46,268 bases of DNA from UBA2233 sp002347965 [NCBI: Nitrospirae bacterium UBA2233] (GTDB lineage: Bacteria; UBA2233), in contig DDYN01000001.1 of NCBI GenBank assembly GCA_002347965.1, positions 1 through 46,268 on the forward strand, written 5' to 3'. Of this stretch, positions 16,466-25,680 are shown one piece after another; position 1 is the stretch's first letter, and every line of letters starts with the position of its first letter. The position numbers and the translations under genes are program-made. The notes under the pieces were generated by a model, which saw only the letters and a program-made list of their open reading frames with translations, was not told where the DNA came from and ran no database searches.

Positions 16466-17340
16466 CCTTTCCTTTGCCCGTAGGAACGCTTCTCATTCTC
16501 GTCTCCACGGTACTCTGGGGCTCGACGTTCGTCGTCATCAAAGGCGCCCTTGGCCAAGCAGACCCGTTGGAGCTGGTTTTTTTTCGTTCGGCGATCGCTG
16601 TGCTGGTGGCAGCCCCTTTCTTACGCTGGACAGACTCTAAGGCCTTGCGTGCGGGGCTGGAGCTGGGCGTTTGGATGGGGATGGGGCATATCCTGCAGAC
16701 AGTCGGGCTCATGCACACGACAACCAACAAAAGCGCGTTTCTCACGGCGCTATACGTCCTTTTTGTGCCCATAATGAACGCGCTGTGGGGCAAAAAGGTC
16801 TCCGTCGCCGTATGGTGTTGCGCCGGCCTGGCACTCCTAGGAACGGGGCTTTTGGCCTACGAGCACGCGCCGCCAAACAGGGGGGATGTGCTTACCATCC
16901 TGAGCGCAATAATGTATGCGATGTACATGGTGCGGATGGAAACCCTTTGCCATGCTGGGCGCAGTATAGACCTGGCAGGGTTTCAGGCGCTCGGGGCGGC
17001 CTTGTGTACGCTAGCTTTTGGGTTGCGCGTGGCGCCTTCTTTGACGAGCGTCCCCTGGGGCGCATCTTTGTACCTAGGCGTCGTAATCGGGCTTGGATGC
17101 GTTCTGCTTCAAACCGAAGGCCAAAAACATGTTCCTGCGGCAAAAGCGGCCGTCCTTTTCGCCGCAGAGCCCGTTTGGGCGAGCATGTTTGCTTACGCCT
17201 TTCAAGGCGAGAGGCTTGGGGAGCGTGGTCTTCTTGGCGCTTTTTTGATTGTCTTTGCCGTTGCGCTCGTAGGGGTCTTGAGCTCCAAAAAGTCCCCGCC
17301 TGCGGCCTGCGGGGATCGATCTGCGCCTATTGTTCTTTGA
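16462..17340 (+). CDS. DMT-superfamily (EamA) transporter
   Basis: The 292-residue membrane protein shows about ten hydrophobic helices in two EamA repeats. The first contains STVLWGSTFVVIKGAL near the N-terminus and PLELVFFRSAIAVLV. The second contains AEPVWASMFAYAFQGERLG and ends in LIVFAVALVGVL. EamA proteins usually export metabolites such as amino acids; the substrate cannot be read from sequence. Its ATG overlaps the diguanylate cyclase stop (ATGA), so the two are translationally coupled. Its 3' end overlaps convergent glpK by 14 nt. Confidence 0.85.
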   Translation: MTFPLPVGTLLILVSTVLWGSTFVVIKGALGQADPLELVFFRSAIAVLVAAPFLRWTDSKALRAGLELGVWMGMGHILQTVGLMHTTTNKSAFLTALYVLFVPIMNALWGKKVSVAVWCCAGLALLGTGLLAYEHAPPNRGDVLTILSAIMYAMYMVRMETLCHAGRSIDLAGFQALGAALCTLAFGLRVAPSLTSVPWGASLYLGVVIGLGCVLLQTEGQKHVPAAKAAVLFAAEPVWASMFAYAFQGERLGERGLLGAFLIVFAVALVGVLSSKKSPPAACGDRSAPIVL

Positions 17341-18823
17341 CCCAACCCTTCGAGCGAGCGACCGCGTCAAGCCATCCGGCATAGCGACCATCGGCCGGCT
17401 TAGCAGCGGATGCGGGGCGAACGATGGTTTCTTCGAAGGGAAGCGCCTTGATCGCATCCAAGTCTTTCCAAACGCCCTCGGCTAGACCGGCGCCTAGCGC
17501 GGCGCCAAGGCAGGTGACCTCGAAGGTGTGCGCAAGGACGAGCTCGGTGAACGAAATATCCGCGCAGGTTTGCATCAACACGGGGCTCCGTGTCCCGCCT
17601 CCGTCGGCTTTAAGCCTTTGAGGGCGTTGGCCTAAATCCTTGGTCATCGCCTCTAGAACATCACGGCATTGGAATGCGATTGCCTCGAGCGCGGCCCGCG
17701 CGACGTGGGCCTTGGTCGTATGGCCGCTCATGCCCACGATCGTCCCCCTTGCGGTCGCATCCCAGTGCGGCGCGTAGAGACCGGAGAACGCGGGGACAAA
17801 GTAAGTTCCCCCGGAGTCAGGAACGCTGTTGGCCAGCCTGTCGATTTCTTGGACGCTTTTCACGATGCCTAGGTTGTCCTTGAGCCAGCCGAGGAGTGCT
17901 CCGGTGATGGCGATCGGTCCTTCAAGGGCGTAGGTTGCCTGACCAGAGTCCAGCGTACAGGCAACCGTAGGGATCAGCCCGTTTTGCGAACGCACGGGGG
18001 CTTGGCCGACGTTGACAAGGATAAAATTGCCCGTACCGAACGTGTTCTTCGCCTCTCCGGGCTTAAAGCACCGCTGGCCGAACAGCGCGGCCTGCTGATC
18101 CCCCAGGACGCAGGCGATTGGAATGGACCCAGAGGCCCCGAAAGGACGCATGTCCACCTCTCCGAACGTCCCTAGGGACGGCCGAATACTCGGGAGCGCC
18201 TCTACGGGTATTCCAAAAATCTCGAGCATGCGAGGGTCCCATTCTCTAGTTTCAAGGTTCATCAGCATCGTTCGTGAAGCGTTTGTCGGTTCTGTCAGGA
18301 AGTGCCCGGTCAGATGCCAGACTAGCCAGCTGTCCACGGTGCCGAGGCAAAGCCTGCCATGGGTCAGCGCCTCCTGAACGGCCGGGATATGTTGATTTAG
18401 CCAGGCCATCTTGGTCGCGGAGAAGTAGGGGTTCAAGGGGAGCCCCGTCGCTTCTTCGATCGTTTGGGCCGTCCCGTCTGCTTTGAGCCTTTGGCATGCT
18501 CCGGCTGTTCGGGTGTCTTGCCAAACGATCGCGTTGTGCAAAGGCTTTCCTGTTTTTGTATCCCAGGAAAGCACCGTTTCGCGCTGGTTCGTCAACCCGA
18601 TTGCGGCGAGCTTGAAGTCGAAACCCTTAAGGCAGGCCCTAATGACGGCACGGACGTTGGAAAGGAGCTCTTTAGGGTCGTGCTCGACCCATCCAGGGCT
18701 TGGGTAGAATTGACGGTGTCGCTTGTAGGCCTGCCTTACGATACGCCCTTGGGTATCGAACACGATAAAGCGGCTGCCAGTCGTGCCCTGATCGAGGGCC
18801 CCTAGGTAGGCGCCTTCGCTCAT
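17327..18823 (-). CDS. glpK: Glycerol kinase
   Basis: The 498-residue FGGY-family kinase begins LGALDQGTTGSRFIVFD, the ATP-binding phosphate-1 motif. It has IGLTNQRETVLSWD, IVWQDTRT, GTVDSWLVWHLTG, GDQQAALFGQ and GTYFVPAFSGLYAPHWD, all diagnostic of GlpK. It phosphorylates glycerol to sn-glycerol-3-phosphate using ATP. Its ATG overlaps the upstream glpD stop by 4 nt, with GGAGGGGG as ribosome site. Product and next enzyme are therefore made together. No glpF facilitator is visible nearby. Confidence 0.95.
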   Translation of the reverse strand: MSEGAYLGALDQGTTGSRFIVFDTQGRIVRQAYKRHRQFYPSPGWVEHDPKELLSNVRAVIRACLKGFDFKLAAIGLTNQRETVLSWDTKTGKPLHNAIVWQDTRTAGACQRLKADGTAQTIEEATGLPLNPYFSATKMAWLNQHIPAVQEALTHGRLCLGTVDSWLVWHLTGHFLTEPTNASRTMLMNLETREWDPRMLEIFGIPVEALPSIRPSLGTFGEVDMRPFGASGSIPIACVLGDQQAALFGQRCFKPGEAKNTFGTGNFILVNVGQAPVRSQNGLIPTVACTLDSGQATYALEGPIAITGALLGWLKDNLGIVKSVQEIDRLANSVPDSGGTYFVPAFSGLYAPHWDATARGTIVGMSGHTTKAHVARAALEAIAFQCRDVLEAMTKDLGQRPQRLKADGGGTRSPVLMQTCADISFTELVLAHTFEVTCLGAALGAGLAEGVWKDLDAIKALPFEETIVRPASAAKPADGRYAGWLDAVARSKGWVKEQ

Positions 18824-20505
18824 ACCCCCTCCAAGACTGCGTCCATGCGCGCGGCATAGGTCCTGTATGCGCTCGCCTGGGCTTGGAGCGCTTGGGGGGG
18901 CATGCCGAGCTCCTTTTGGAGGAGGCCCATGATCGCATCCAAAACCCCGACACCGTGGTCGGGCAATATCCAGGCAAGCCGGAGCCGGGTTTCCAGAAGT
19001 CCCCTTACATCCACCGCCATGCCGTAGCGGATGTGGTAGAGCGCCTCCGCGAGAACGGGCCTTGTGCCGTCCAAAAGAGGAGTTGCCAGGCTGGGTGATT
19101 CTGCAAGGATGTCGAAGAGCCTTGGCGTATCGGCTCCGTACAGGCGAATTAAAGCTTGAACGGCGCTAGCGGATAGCGTAACGCCTTTGGTTTTCAGCCA
19201 TTCGGGCTTAGGTTTGGGTTCTATGGGAGTTTTGAGATCTGGGGGCTTTTGGCCGGGAAATAACGCCCGGAAGGTATCCAGCCCCATCAAGAGAAACGTG
19301 GTGAGCTTTCCTCCGAGCACGTGCGTGAGCCCGGAAGGGCTGCGTACAATCTTGTGCTTCCTTGAAACCCGCGATGAAGCCGTTTCTTGTTTTTTGGAGG
19401 CTTCAAACACCAAAGGCCGTAAACCGGCGAAATGGCCGAGAATATCCGGCCTTTCGATTTTTATGCCCAAGAATCGCTCCGCCTCGGAAAGCAGGCTTCG
19501 AACTTCAGCCTGCGTAGCCATGGGCTCGCTTAAGTCGCCCTCAAAGGGGCTGTCTGTCGTTCCTAGCAGCACCCTTCCCATCCACGGGATGAGGAACGCG
19601 ATCCGGCCATCCGAGGTTTCTGGGAGGACGACAGAAGTATTCGACGACAGGCGAAGCTTGCTCGGAGAAAGCACGAGGTGAACGCCTTTGCTGGGCAACA
19701 GGTGGACGTCAGAGCGAGGGGCGAGCGCTGCCAGGTTTTTGGCAAAAACGCCCGTAGCGTTTACCACGTGTGCTGCTCTAACCTCAAGGGCCTTTTTGGC
19801 CAGGTCGTCGTACGCCTCTATCCCCACAACCTTCCCTGAATCCACAAGAAAACGATCAGCCCGAAGGTGGTTTGCAACAACGGCCCCATGCCTGCGTGAC
19901 GCACGAAGCGCTGCCAGCGTAAGGGCCACGTCGTCTGCCTGGGCATCGTAGTACAGCAAGGCCCTCTCAAACTCGTCCCTTTTCAAGAATGGGGCCAGCG
20001 CAAATGCCTCTTCAGCCCGGAGGGCTGCGTGCTTTTGGGTTTGCGTGCCCATGCTCAGCGCCTCATAACATCTAAGCCCGATACGGAGGCTTAGGCCCCT
20101 GAGCGCGCTAGGGATGAAGGAGGGCATGCCCAATGGTCTCTTAAGCCCTTTATACAAGGGCAGCAAGAATGCCAGCGGCTCGACCAAGGAAGGGAAGAGC
20201 GAAAGCAGCCGTTCGCGCTCCCTCACGCCTTCCATGACCATAGGAAGGTCAAGCTGGGAAAGGTAGCGGATTCCACCGTGAACGAGCTTGCTAGAGCGTG
20301 AGCTCGTGGCCGACCCAAAATCGCGTTGCTCGATCAGCGCCGTTCGCTTTCCAGCTAGCGCGCATACCAGAGCGATTCCGGCTCCCGAAATACCGCCCCC
20401 GATCACGAGCACATCGAAGGAGCTCCCGCTTAGTGCACGAATACAGCCGTCTCGGTCCATACGGCTTGTCGGAGGGGTCGGGGTGTTCGACCGAAATTTT
20501 TTCAT
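18820..20505 (-). CDS. glpD: FAD-dependent glycerol-3-phosphate dehydrogenase
   Basis: The 561-residue protein has VLVIGGGISGAGIALVCALAG for FAD binding and the family signature SSRSSKLVHGGIRYL. Further marks are IPWMGRVLLGTTDSPF, GLRPLV and THVLGGKLTTF, and a C-terminal helical domain after about 390. It oxidises glycerol-3-phosphate to dihydroxyacetone phosphate, passing electrons to the quinone pool at the inner membrane. It is first in the glpD-glpK pair. AAAAGGC precedes the ATG, and another possible ATG lies 15 codons in. There is no GlpB/GlpC, so the aerobic GlpD type is more likely than GlpA. Confidence 0.92.
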   Translation of the reverse strand: MKKFRSNTPTPPTSRMDRDGCIRALSGSSFDVLVIGGGISGAGIALVCALAGKRTALIEQRDFGSATSSRSSKLVHGGIRYLSQLDLPMVMEGVRERERLLSLFPSLVEPLAFLLPLYKGLKRPLGMPSFIPSALRGLSLRIGLRCYEALSMGTQTQKHAALRAEEAFALAPFLKRDEFERALLYYDAQADDVALTLAALRASRRHGAVVANHLRADRFLVDSGKVVGIEAYDDLAKKALEVRAAHVVNATGVFAKNLAALAPRSDVHLLPSKGVHLVLSPSKLRLSSNTSVVLPETSDGRIAFLIPWMGRVLLGTTDSPFEGDLSEPMATQAEVRSLLSEAERFLGIKIERPDILGHFAGLRPLVFEASKKQETASSRVSRKHKIVRSPSGLTHVLGGKLTTFLLMGLDTFRALFPGQKPPDLKTPIEPKPKPEWLKTKGVTLSASAVQALIRLYGADTPRLFDILAESPSLATPLLDGTRPVLAEALYHIRYGMAVDVRGLLETRLRLAWILPDHGVGVLDAIMGLLQKELGMPPQALQAQASAYRTYAARMDAVLEGV

Positions 20506-20664
20506 GCCTTTTAGTATGCAGAGTCGTCCCGTCGGCTGTCAATTTTCTTTTTGGGCGTAGGGCAGGGCTTGCTCGTTGACTTGGGTTTCCTTTGGCTTGA
20601 CAAAAAGGCGGTCCGGTTCGAGAATACAAAAAGAGCAAACGCACACGACAAAGAGGGGCATATT

Positions 20665-21486
20665 TTGCGGGCTTGGTTGTTTGCTCCTGCCGACGACCCA
20701 AAAAAAGCGGCTAAGGCGTTGGCCTCCGGCGCGGACGTAGTCGTGCTCGATCTAGAAGACGCCGTACTGCCCGGTCAAAAAGAGGCGGCAAGGCAAGCGT
20801 TGGCCGGGTTGCTGGCAGAGCGCTCGTCCACCGACCCGCGGGTGTTTGTGCGCGTCAATGCTCCGGGTTCGAAGGATTTTTTGCGGGATTTAACCTCGCT
20901 CAAGGCGCTGAACCCGGACGGCGTTATGGTGCCGAAGGCCGAGCGGCCTGAATTGTTAGAGCTCCTTTGGGCAACTGGCAGGAATGTCGTCCTCTTGATC
21001 GAAACGGCGTTGGGGCTAGAGCGGGCACCAGACCTGGCCAGGGCGCTTCCTGGGCTGCTCGAGCGGCTCGCGTTCGGCTATCTAGATTTTGTCGCGGACA
21101 TTGGGGCAAACTGGACGATTACGGGGGAAGCGTTGCTGTATGCGCGCTCAAGGATCGTGCTGGCCAGCCGTATCGGTAGTCTTGAGCCCCCGTTGGATGG
21201 AGTCTATCCCACGCTGGATGACGCAGGTGGCCTCGAGGAGGAATGCCGGGCGGCAAAGGTCCTGGGGTTTGGCGGGAAAATGATTGTTCATCCCAAGCAT
21301 ATCGCCGCCGTCCAAGGAGCGTTCGCCCCAACCCAAGAAGAACTGGATCGCGCGAGGGGCATTCTAGAGGCGTTCGAGGCGGCCTCAAAAAGCGGCCAAG
21401 GAGTCCTTGTGCACCAAGGTCGTTTCGTGGACAGGCCCGTTGTCTTGTGGGCCGAACGGGTTCTCCGGCTTTCGGGCAAATTGTAA
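20665..21486 (+). CDS. HpcH/HpaI aldolase - citrate lyase beta (CitE)-like protein
   Basis: The protein is read from a TTG at 20665 as 273 residues. The CitE/malyl-CoA lyase family begins with RAWLFAPADDPKKAAKALAS, just as here. LDLEDAV, RVNAPGS, VMVPKAE, LLIETALGLERA and GGKMIVHPKH complete the TIM-barrel signature, including Mg-binding acids. Members cleave or form CoA esters of 3-hydroxy acids such as citramalyl- or malyl-CoA; the substrate is open. I prefer the TTG because AAGAGGGG lies 7 nt upstream. The frame is open further upstream, from 20551. It is divergent from glpD. Confidence 0.72.
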   Translation: MRAWLFAPADDPKKAAKALASGADVVVLDLEDAVLPGQKEAARQALAGLLAERSSTDPRVFVRVNAPGSKDFLRDLTSLKALNPDGVMVPKAERPELLELLWATGRNVVLLIETALGLERAPDLARALPGLLERLAFGYLDFVADIGANWTITGEALLYARSRIVLASRIGSLEPPLDGVYPTLDDAGGLEEECRAAKVLGFGGKMIVHPKHIAAVQGAFAPTQEELDRARGILEAFEAASKSGQGVLVHQGRFVDRPVVLWAERVLRLSGKL

Positions 21487-21521
21487 CGGCGAATAAAATC
21501 AGGAAGGAAAGGAGACGTTGT

Positions 21522-21647
21522 ATGCGGTCATGTCGTTTGCGCAAGATGACAAAGAAGGGGCCTGGCTTGGCTTCGTCAGACTTAACCCAGTCGCTTGGCG
21601 GGAAAAAGCAAGCAACGCCTCAAGCTGGCCCTTGCGTTCTTCTGTAG
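21522..21647 (+). CDS. Possible 41-residue basic peptide
   Basis: An ATG with a strong AAAGGAG site opens a 41-codon frame beginning MRSCRLRKMTKKGPG and ending GPCVLL, with stop at 21645. It fills the gap between the CitE-like gene and hpt. It matches nothing I recognise and may simply be leader sequence of the hpt transcript. The good ribosome site is the only real support. Confidence 0.3.
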   Translation: MRSCRLRKMTKKGPGLASSDLTQSLGGKKQATPQAGPCVLL

Positions 21648-21656
21648 GGCGCGTTC

Positions 21657-22199
21657 GTGAGTTCAGGGGAAATTTCCAAGGCGAGCCTTAAGCCCCTTCT
21701 TTCCGCTGAAACCATTCATCGCCGGGTAGGGGAGCTTGCTTTAGAGGTATCGAAAGCCTACACTCCGGATGGTTGTGTGGTATTGGGTGTGCTCAAGGGC
21801 GCGTTCATGTTCACGGCCGACCTCGTCCGGCATCTGCAGGTTCCCCTAGAGTTGGACTTTATCCGTGTTCAGAGCTACGGGAACCGGATGAGCAGCTCCG
21901 GCGAGGTCGCCTTGATCAAGGATGTCGAGATTGACCTTTCCGGCAAAGACGTGCTGATAGTGGACGACATCGTGGAGACGGGCTACACCCAGGCGTTTAT
22001 GTTGCGACACCTGGCAATGTTTCATCCCCGTTCGGTCAAAATATGCGCCCTGCTGTGGAAAAAAGCGCTCCTTCGGGTCGAGGTTCCCGTTTCCTTCCAT
22101 GGGTTTACAGTCGGCCCAGAGTTCGTCGTGGGCTACGGTATCGACTACGCGGAGCACTTTCGGGAGCTTCCGGACATTTATACGGTCCAGGAGCAATGA
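21657..22199 (+). CDS. hpt: Hypoxanthine phosphoribosyltransferase
   Basis: The 180-residue type I phosphoribosyltransferase has the PRPP motif DVLIVDDIVETGYT. It also has VVLGVLKGAFMFTADLVRHL, the flexible-loop SYGNRMSSSGEV and a C-terminal FVVGYGIDYAEHFRELPDI, all typical of HPRT. It salvages hypoxanthine or guanine to IMP or GMP in the cytosol. The start is GTG with a weak AGGGCG site. The stop overlaps the start of the next gene (ATGA). Confidence 0.92.
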   Translation: MSSGEISKASLKPLLSAETIHRRVGELALEVSKAYTPDGCVVLGVLKGAFMFTADLVRHLQVPLELDFIRVQSYGNRMSSSGEVALIKDVEIDLSGKDVLIVDDIVETGYTQAFMLRHLAMFHPRSVKICALLWKKALLRVEVPVSFHGFTVGPEFVVGYGIDYAEHFRELPDIYTVQEQ

Positions 22200-23086
22200 T
22201 TCTTGTTTGTCCCCGCTGCAACGCGCAGTACGAGGCACGGCTTAAAGACCCATCAAAACCCCCTCCCAAGGGGCACCTGAAGATTCGCTGCCTTGCTTGC
22301 GGCAACCCCTACCTTGCCACGGAGGGTTCCATTCGCCAAGACCTCTTCGGCGACCTTTTAGAAAGCCCTAAGGAGGAGAATCGCCTAAGCAGCAAGCCCC
22401 CTTCAGGCTGGAAAGGGACCGCAGAAGACCTATCCGCGCTACCCGATTTTCCGTCTTTCGAGGAAATAGAGGAGCCTTTCGGGAAAGAACCTTCCTCCGA
22501 CGAGGACATGCATAGGTCTCGCGGTTCCTCGCGATCCTTGCTTTTCCCGGTGTTTCTCGTGTCGCTGCTCTTGGGTGTTGTTATAGGCGGGGTAATGCTT
22601 TATCGGGTCTTTTTAGGCCCTGCATCTCCGGACTTCGAGCCTCGCGTCCAGGCCAATCCCGCTAGCGTAAAACCAGAAGGCCTGCCTAGCGTCCCCTTTT
22701 ACGCGCTGACGTTCGAACGTATCCATGTAGAAAAAAGGAAAAACAGGTTCGGCGAAGCCTTCGTGCTTGTCCGGGGCCGAGTGAAAAACCTGGGGACGCT
22801 CGCCGTCCATGAGCGCGTTCGCGCCGTTGTCAGGGCCTACACGAAGGAAGGGCAACTCAAAGAGACGAAGGCTTCCCCGCTAGGAAGCGACATTACTCCT
22901 TCTATGTCGGAAGAAGCGTCCGTTTTTGAGTTGATCGCAAGGAGCGAGCTCCCCTCTCCAGAGGGGATGGTCGTCCCGCTAGAACCCGCGGAGAGCCTTT
23001 CTTTTTGGCTGGCATTTCCAGACGATGGCGGCACAATCGGCCACTTTGCCCTCTCGATCGAAACCGGGCCGCAGGAAGGGGCCTAG
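22196..23086 (+). CDS. Zinc-ribbon (MJ0042-type) membrane protein with DUF3426-like domain
   Basis: The 296-residue protein starts MILVCPRCNAQYEARLKD, followed by KIRCLACGNPYLAT, giving a CxxC...CxxC ribbon of the MJ0042 type. A charged linker leads to one membrane helix (about residues 113-135, LLFPVFLVSLLLGVVIGGVM). The C-terminal domain (FVLVRGRVKNLGTLAVHERV) resembles DUF3426 Ig-like domains found outside the membrane. Function is unknown. The start at 22196 overlaps the hpt stop by 4 nt. Confidence 0.7.
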   Translation: MILVCPRCNAQYEARLKDPSKPPPKGHLKIRCLACGNPYLATEGSIRQDLFGDLLESPKEENRLSSKPPSGWKGTAEDLSALPDFPSFEEIEEPFGKEPSSDEDMHRSRGSSRSLLFPVFLVSLLLGVVIGGVMLYRVFLGPASPDFEPRVQANPASVKPEGLPSVPFYALTFERIHVEKRKNRFGEAFVLVRGRVKNLGTLAVHERVRAVVRAYTKEGQLKETKASPLGSDITPSMSEEASVFELIARSELPSPEGMVVPLEPAESLSFWLAFPDDGGTIGHFALSIETGPQEGA

Positions 23087-23091
23087 AGAGA

Positions 23092-23319
23092 CTACGAGAC
23101 GTTTGTTTTCTGGGATTCCTGGGTGGCCGCTTCTTGCTGAACCCTTTCTTCCTCGCGGGCTACCGGCGTTATGTTGATTTCTTCTTTTTCGTTTAGCGAT
23201 TTCTTAAACCCGCGAATGCCCTTTCCTAGTGCAGACCCAACCTCCGGCAGCTTTCCCGCGCCAAAGATGATCATCACGACGGCAAGAATTAGGATGAGCT
23301 CGGTCGTACCAATGCCCAT
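23092..23319 (-). CDS. tatA: Twin-arginine translocase subunit TatA/TatE
   Basis: The 75-residue protein has the N-terminal membrane helix [20 protein letters not shown], the hinge [17 protein letters not shown] and a charged tail, as in TatA. In the inner membrane, TatA oligomers form the passage for folded Tat substrates. AGGAGAG precedes the ATG. No tatB or tatC is adjacent, which is common outside Enterobacteria. Confidence 0.92.
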   Translation of the reverse strand: MGIGTTELILILAVVMIIFGAGKLPEVGSALGKGIRGFKKSLNEKEEINITPVAREEERVQQEAATQESQKTNVS

Positions 23320-23380
23320 GTTGCTACTCTCCTATGGATTGTTTGCAGACCTACATAGAAAAAGCATACACCCGACCCTT

Positions 23381-23746
23381 CTAGCCGGCAAGCATCGCGA
23401 TGAAGCGGGCAGCCCAGCGAAAGCAAGCGAGCAGCATGCAGGTTGCGAGCATTGTTACACTAAGAAAACTGAAAAACTCGCCCCCTTTGGGATGCCCTAA
23501 GATTGCCGCCCGGAGAACGACGCCTAAAGGGATGCATACGAGCCATGCAACCCATAGCGCCTTCCAAGAAGGTGGCTTGTAGGTGCCCAACAAAGGCGCT
23601 AGGGCATACCATACGATCAACAGAGGCAGGGCATTTCTTAGTACGGACTGGAGGTCGATTGATCGGTTGTGCGAGAGCACCCCGATCACCGCGAAGGCGA
23701 CCAACGCCAAGGCGTCGAAGAGAACAAGCGCTAACGTTCCGGTCAT
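23381..23746 (-). CDS. DUF3054 family membrane protein
   Basis: The 121-residue protein has about four hydrophobic helices. It begins with ALVLFDALALVAFAVIGVLS and carries the NRSIDLQSVLRNALPLLIVW segment; this layout fits DUF3054 proteins. Their function is unknown. AGGAGGCCCA precedes the ATG. It lies 26 nt downstream of the acyl-CoA synthetase gene on the same strand, and tatA follows it after 61 nt. Confidence 0.75.
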   Translation of the reverse strand: MTGTLALVLFDALALVAFAVIGVLSHNRSIDLQSVLRNALPLLIVWYALAPLLGTYKPPSWKALWVAWLVCIPLGVVLRAAILGHPKGGEFFSFLSVTMLATCMLLACFRWAARFIAMLAG

Positions 23747-23772
23747 TGGGCCTCCTAGGATGTATGCTGCTA

Positions 23773-25680
23773 CTACTTCAGCGGATTATTGCCGCCCGTT
23801 TCTTCCGCTTCTTCGTACAGCTTGTCTATCGTCCGAACATAATTATCGATCACTGCCTTGCGGCGAACCTTGAGCGTTGGAGTGACCTCGCCCGTTTCTA
23901 GGCTGAAGGTGTTGGTGAGCACTGCGAAACGCTTGATCTGCTCGTAGCGTGCAAGTCTCGAGTTGACGGCGTCGATGGCTTCTTGAATGGCCTTATTCAA
24001 TTTTGGATGTTTGTCAAACTCTTGAGGCGAAAGGCGTTCGAACTCGTTGCCCAACAGCTTTTTAGCCTCTTCCGGGTTGGGGACGATAAGGGCTGAGATG
24101 AACTTTTTTTTGTCGCCGACCACGCAGACGTCGCCCACGATCGGGAAGGTTTTGAGCATGTTCTCGATCGGCTGCGGGGCGATATTCTTTCCGCCTGCCG
24201 TGACGAGAATGTCTTTCTTCCGGTCTACGATACGAATGAAGCCTTCCGCGTCGATTTCGGCGATATCTCCCGTATGGAGCCAGCCGTCCGGCTCGAGCAC
24301 TTCTTTTGTTTCCTTTTCCATTTTGTAGTAGCCCTTCATGACGACCGGCCCGCGGACTAGGAGCTCTCCATCCGGAGCGAGCTTAACCTCAACAGCCGGG
24401 ATGGTGGTACCAACCGTACCCAGCTTTCTTTTGTCGATCCTGTTGGCGCAAACGACGGGGCTCGTCTCGGTCAGGCCGTAGCCCTCTAGGACGACGAGCG
24501 ATAGCGCCGAGAAGAACTCGGCGATCTCCTTGGCCAAAGGGGCACCGCCCGATACGGCCACGATGAACCTTCCGCCGAAGCCTTCGCGTATTTTTGAGTA
24601 CACGAGCTTATTTGCTACCAAGTAGCCCATGTGCAGCCATAAGGGCACGTTCCTGTCCGAAAACTCCCTTTCCATCACGGCCTTGCCCACGTTGAGGGCA
24701 AAGGAAAATATTCCCCGCTTGATTGGCGAAGCTTCCTTCAGGCCATCTTGGATCCGCATGTACATTTTTTCGTACACCCGCGGGACGGAGATGATGGCAA
24801 GAGGCCTAACCTCTTTAAGGTTTTCGGGTAGTTTATCTATGCTCTCGGCGTAGGCGATCTTCGCCCCCATAAAGAGCGCCAAATAGTACCCGCATGTTCG
24901 CTCGAACGTGTGCGAGAGGGGTAAAAACGAAAGAAACACAAGATCCTCGACGTTAGGGACGACGTCGAAAGACCCGAGGACATCGCTTACCAAGTTTCCA
25001 TGGGTAAGCATCACGCCTTTGGGTATGCCTGTTGTCCCCGAGGTGTAGATGATGGTGGCCAAATCTTCTAGGTGAATGGAGCTAAGGCTCTTGGCGAGCT
25101 CGTCATCGCTCAAGGGCGCTTCATCCTTGACGAGGGCCTTCCAAGAAAGAACGCCTTCGCTCAAGTCTACACCATCGTCGTCGAACACGATCACCCTTTC
25201 GACGTGCGTCATCTCCTCTTTGACCTGAAGGAGCTTGGCTAGCTGGTCTTTGTTTGAAACGACCACGATGCGGCTTTCGGAGTGCTCTATGAGATACGCA
25301 ACGTGTTCCGGTGTTTCCGTCGCATAGATGGGGACGTCGGTTGCGCCTAGAGTCAGGGCGGCCAAATCGGACAAGGCCCACTCTGGCCTATTTTCCGATA
25401 GAATGGCCAACTTGTCCCCTTTTTTCACCCCGAGTCGTTTTAAGGCGGAGGCAACCTTCCTGACGAGAATGGCCGCTTCTTGGTAGGAGATGTCGGCCCA
25501 GCGCCCTTTCGTTTTGTAAGAAAAAGCAGGTTTGCCAGAGGCCTTTTCGGCTTGGTAAAAGAACGCCTCCGGCACACTCTGGACCGCCTTCAGCTTTGGC
25601 TCGATAAAATCATACGCCGGCCTTAAGCCCTGTAGAGTGTAAACCTTTCCGTCCACTACATACTTTTTTCTCGAGCGCAT
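23773..25680 (-). CDS. Long-chain acyl-CoA synthetase (FadD15-like)
   Basis: The 635-residue ANL-family enzyme has the P-loop-like motif IIYTSGTTGIPKGVMLTHGN. It also has the adenylate-binding VLEGYGLTETSP, DGWLHTGD, IRIVDRKKDI and the AMP-forming lysine region GGKNIAPQPIE. Its length and the late FEKHP-like FDKHPKLNKAIQEAI match long-chain synthetases of the FadD15/FAA group. It activates fatty acids to acyl-CoA with ATP at the inner face of the membrane. A GGAG site lies upstream. The ceramidase and MaoC products suggest a wider lipid-use context, but they are not in this operon. Confidence 0.88.
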   Translation of the reverse strand: MRSRKKYVVDGKVYTLQGLRPAYDFIEPKLKAVQSVPEAFFYQAEKASGKPAFSYKTKGRWADISYQEAAILVRKVASALKRLGVKKGDKLAILSENRPEWALSDLAALTLGATDVPIYATETPEHVAYLIEHSESRIVVVSNKDQLAKLLQVKEEMTHVERVIVFDDDGVDLSEGVLSWKALVKDEAPLSDDELAKSLSSIHLEDLATIIYTSGTTGIPKGVMLTHGNLVSDVLGSFDVVPNVEDLVFLSFLPLSHTFERTCGYYLALFMGAKIAYAESIDKLPENLKEVRPLAIISVPRVYEKMYMRIQDGLKEASPIKRGIFSFALNVGKAVMEREFSDRNVPLWLHMGYLVANKLVYSKIREGFGGRFIVAVSGGAPLAKEIAEFFSALSLVVLEGYGLTETSPVVCANRIDKRKLGTVGTTIPAVEVKLAPDGELLVRGPVVMKGYYKMEKETKEVLEPDGWLHTGDIAEIDAEGFIRIVDRKKDILVTAGGKNIAPQPIENMLKTFPIVGDVCVVGDKKKFISALIVPNPEEAKKLLGNEFERLSPQEFDKHPKLNKAIQEAIDAVNSRLARYEQIKRFAVLTNTFSLETGEVTPTLKVRRKAVIDNYVRTIDKLYEEAEETGGNNPLK

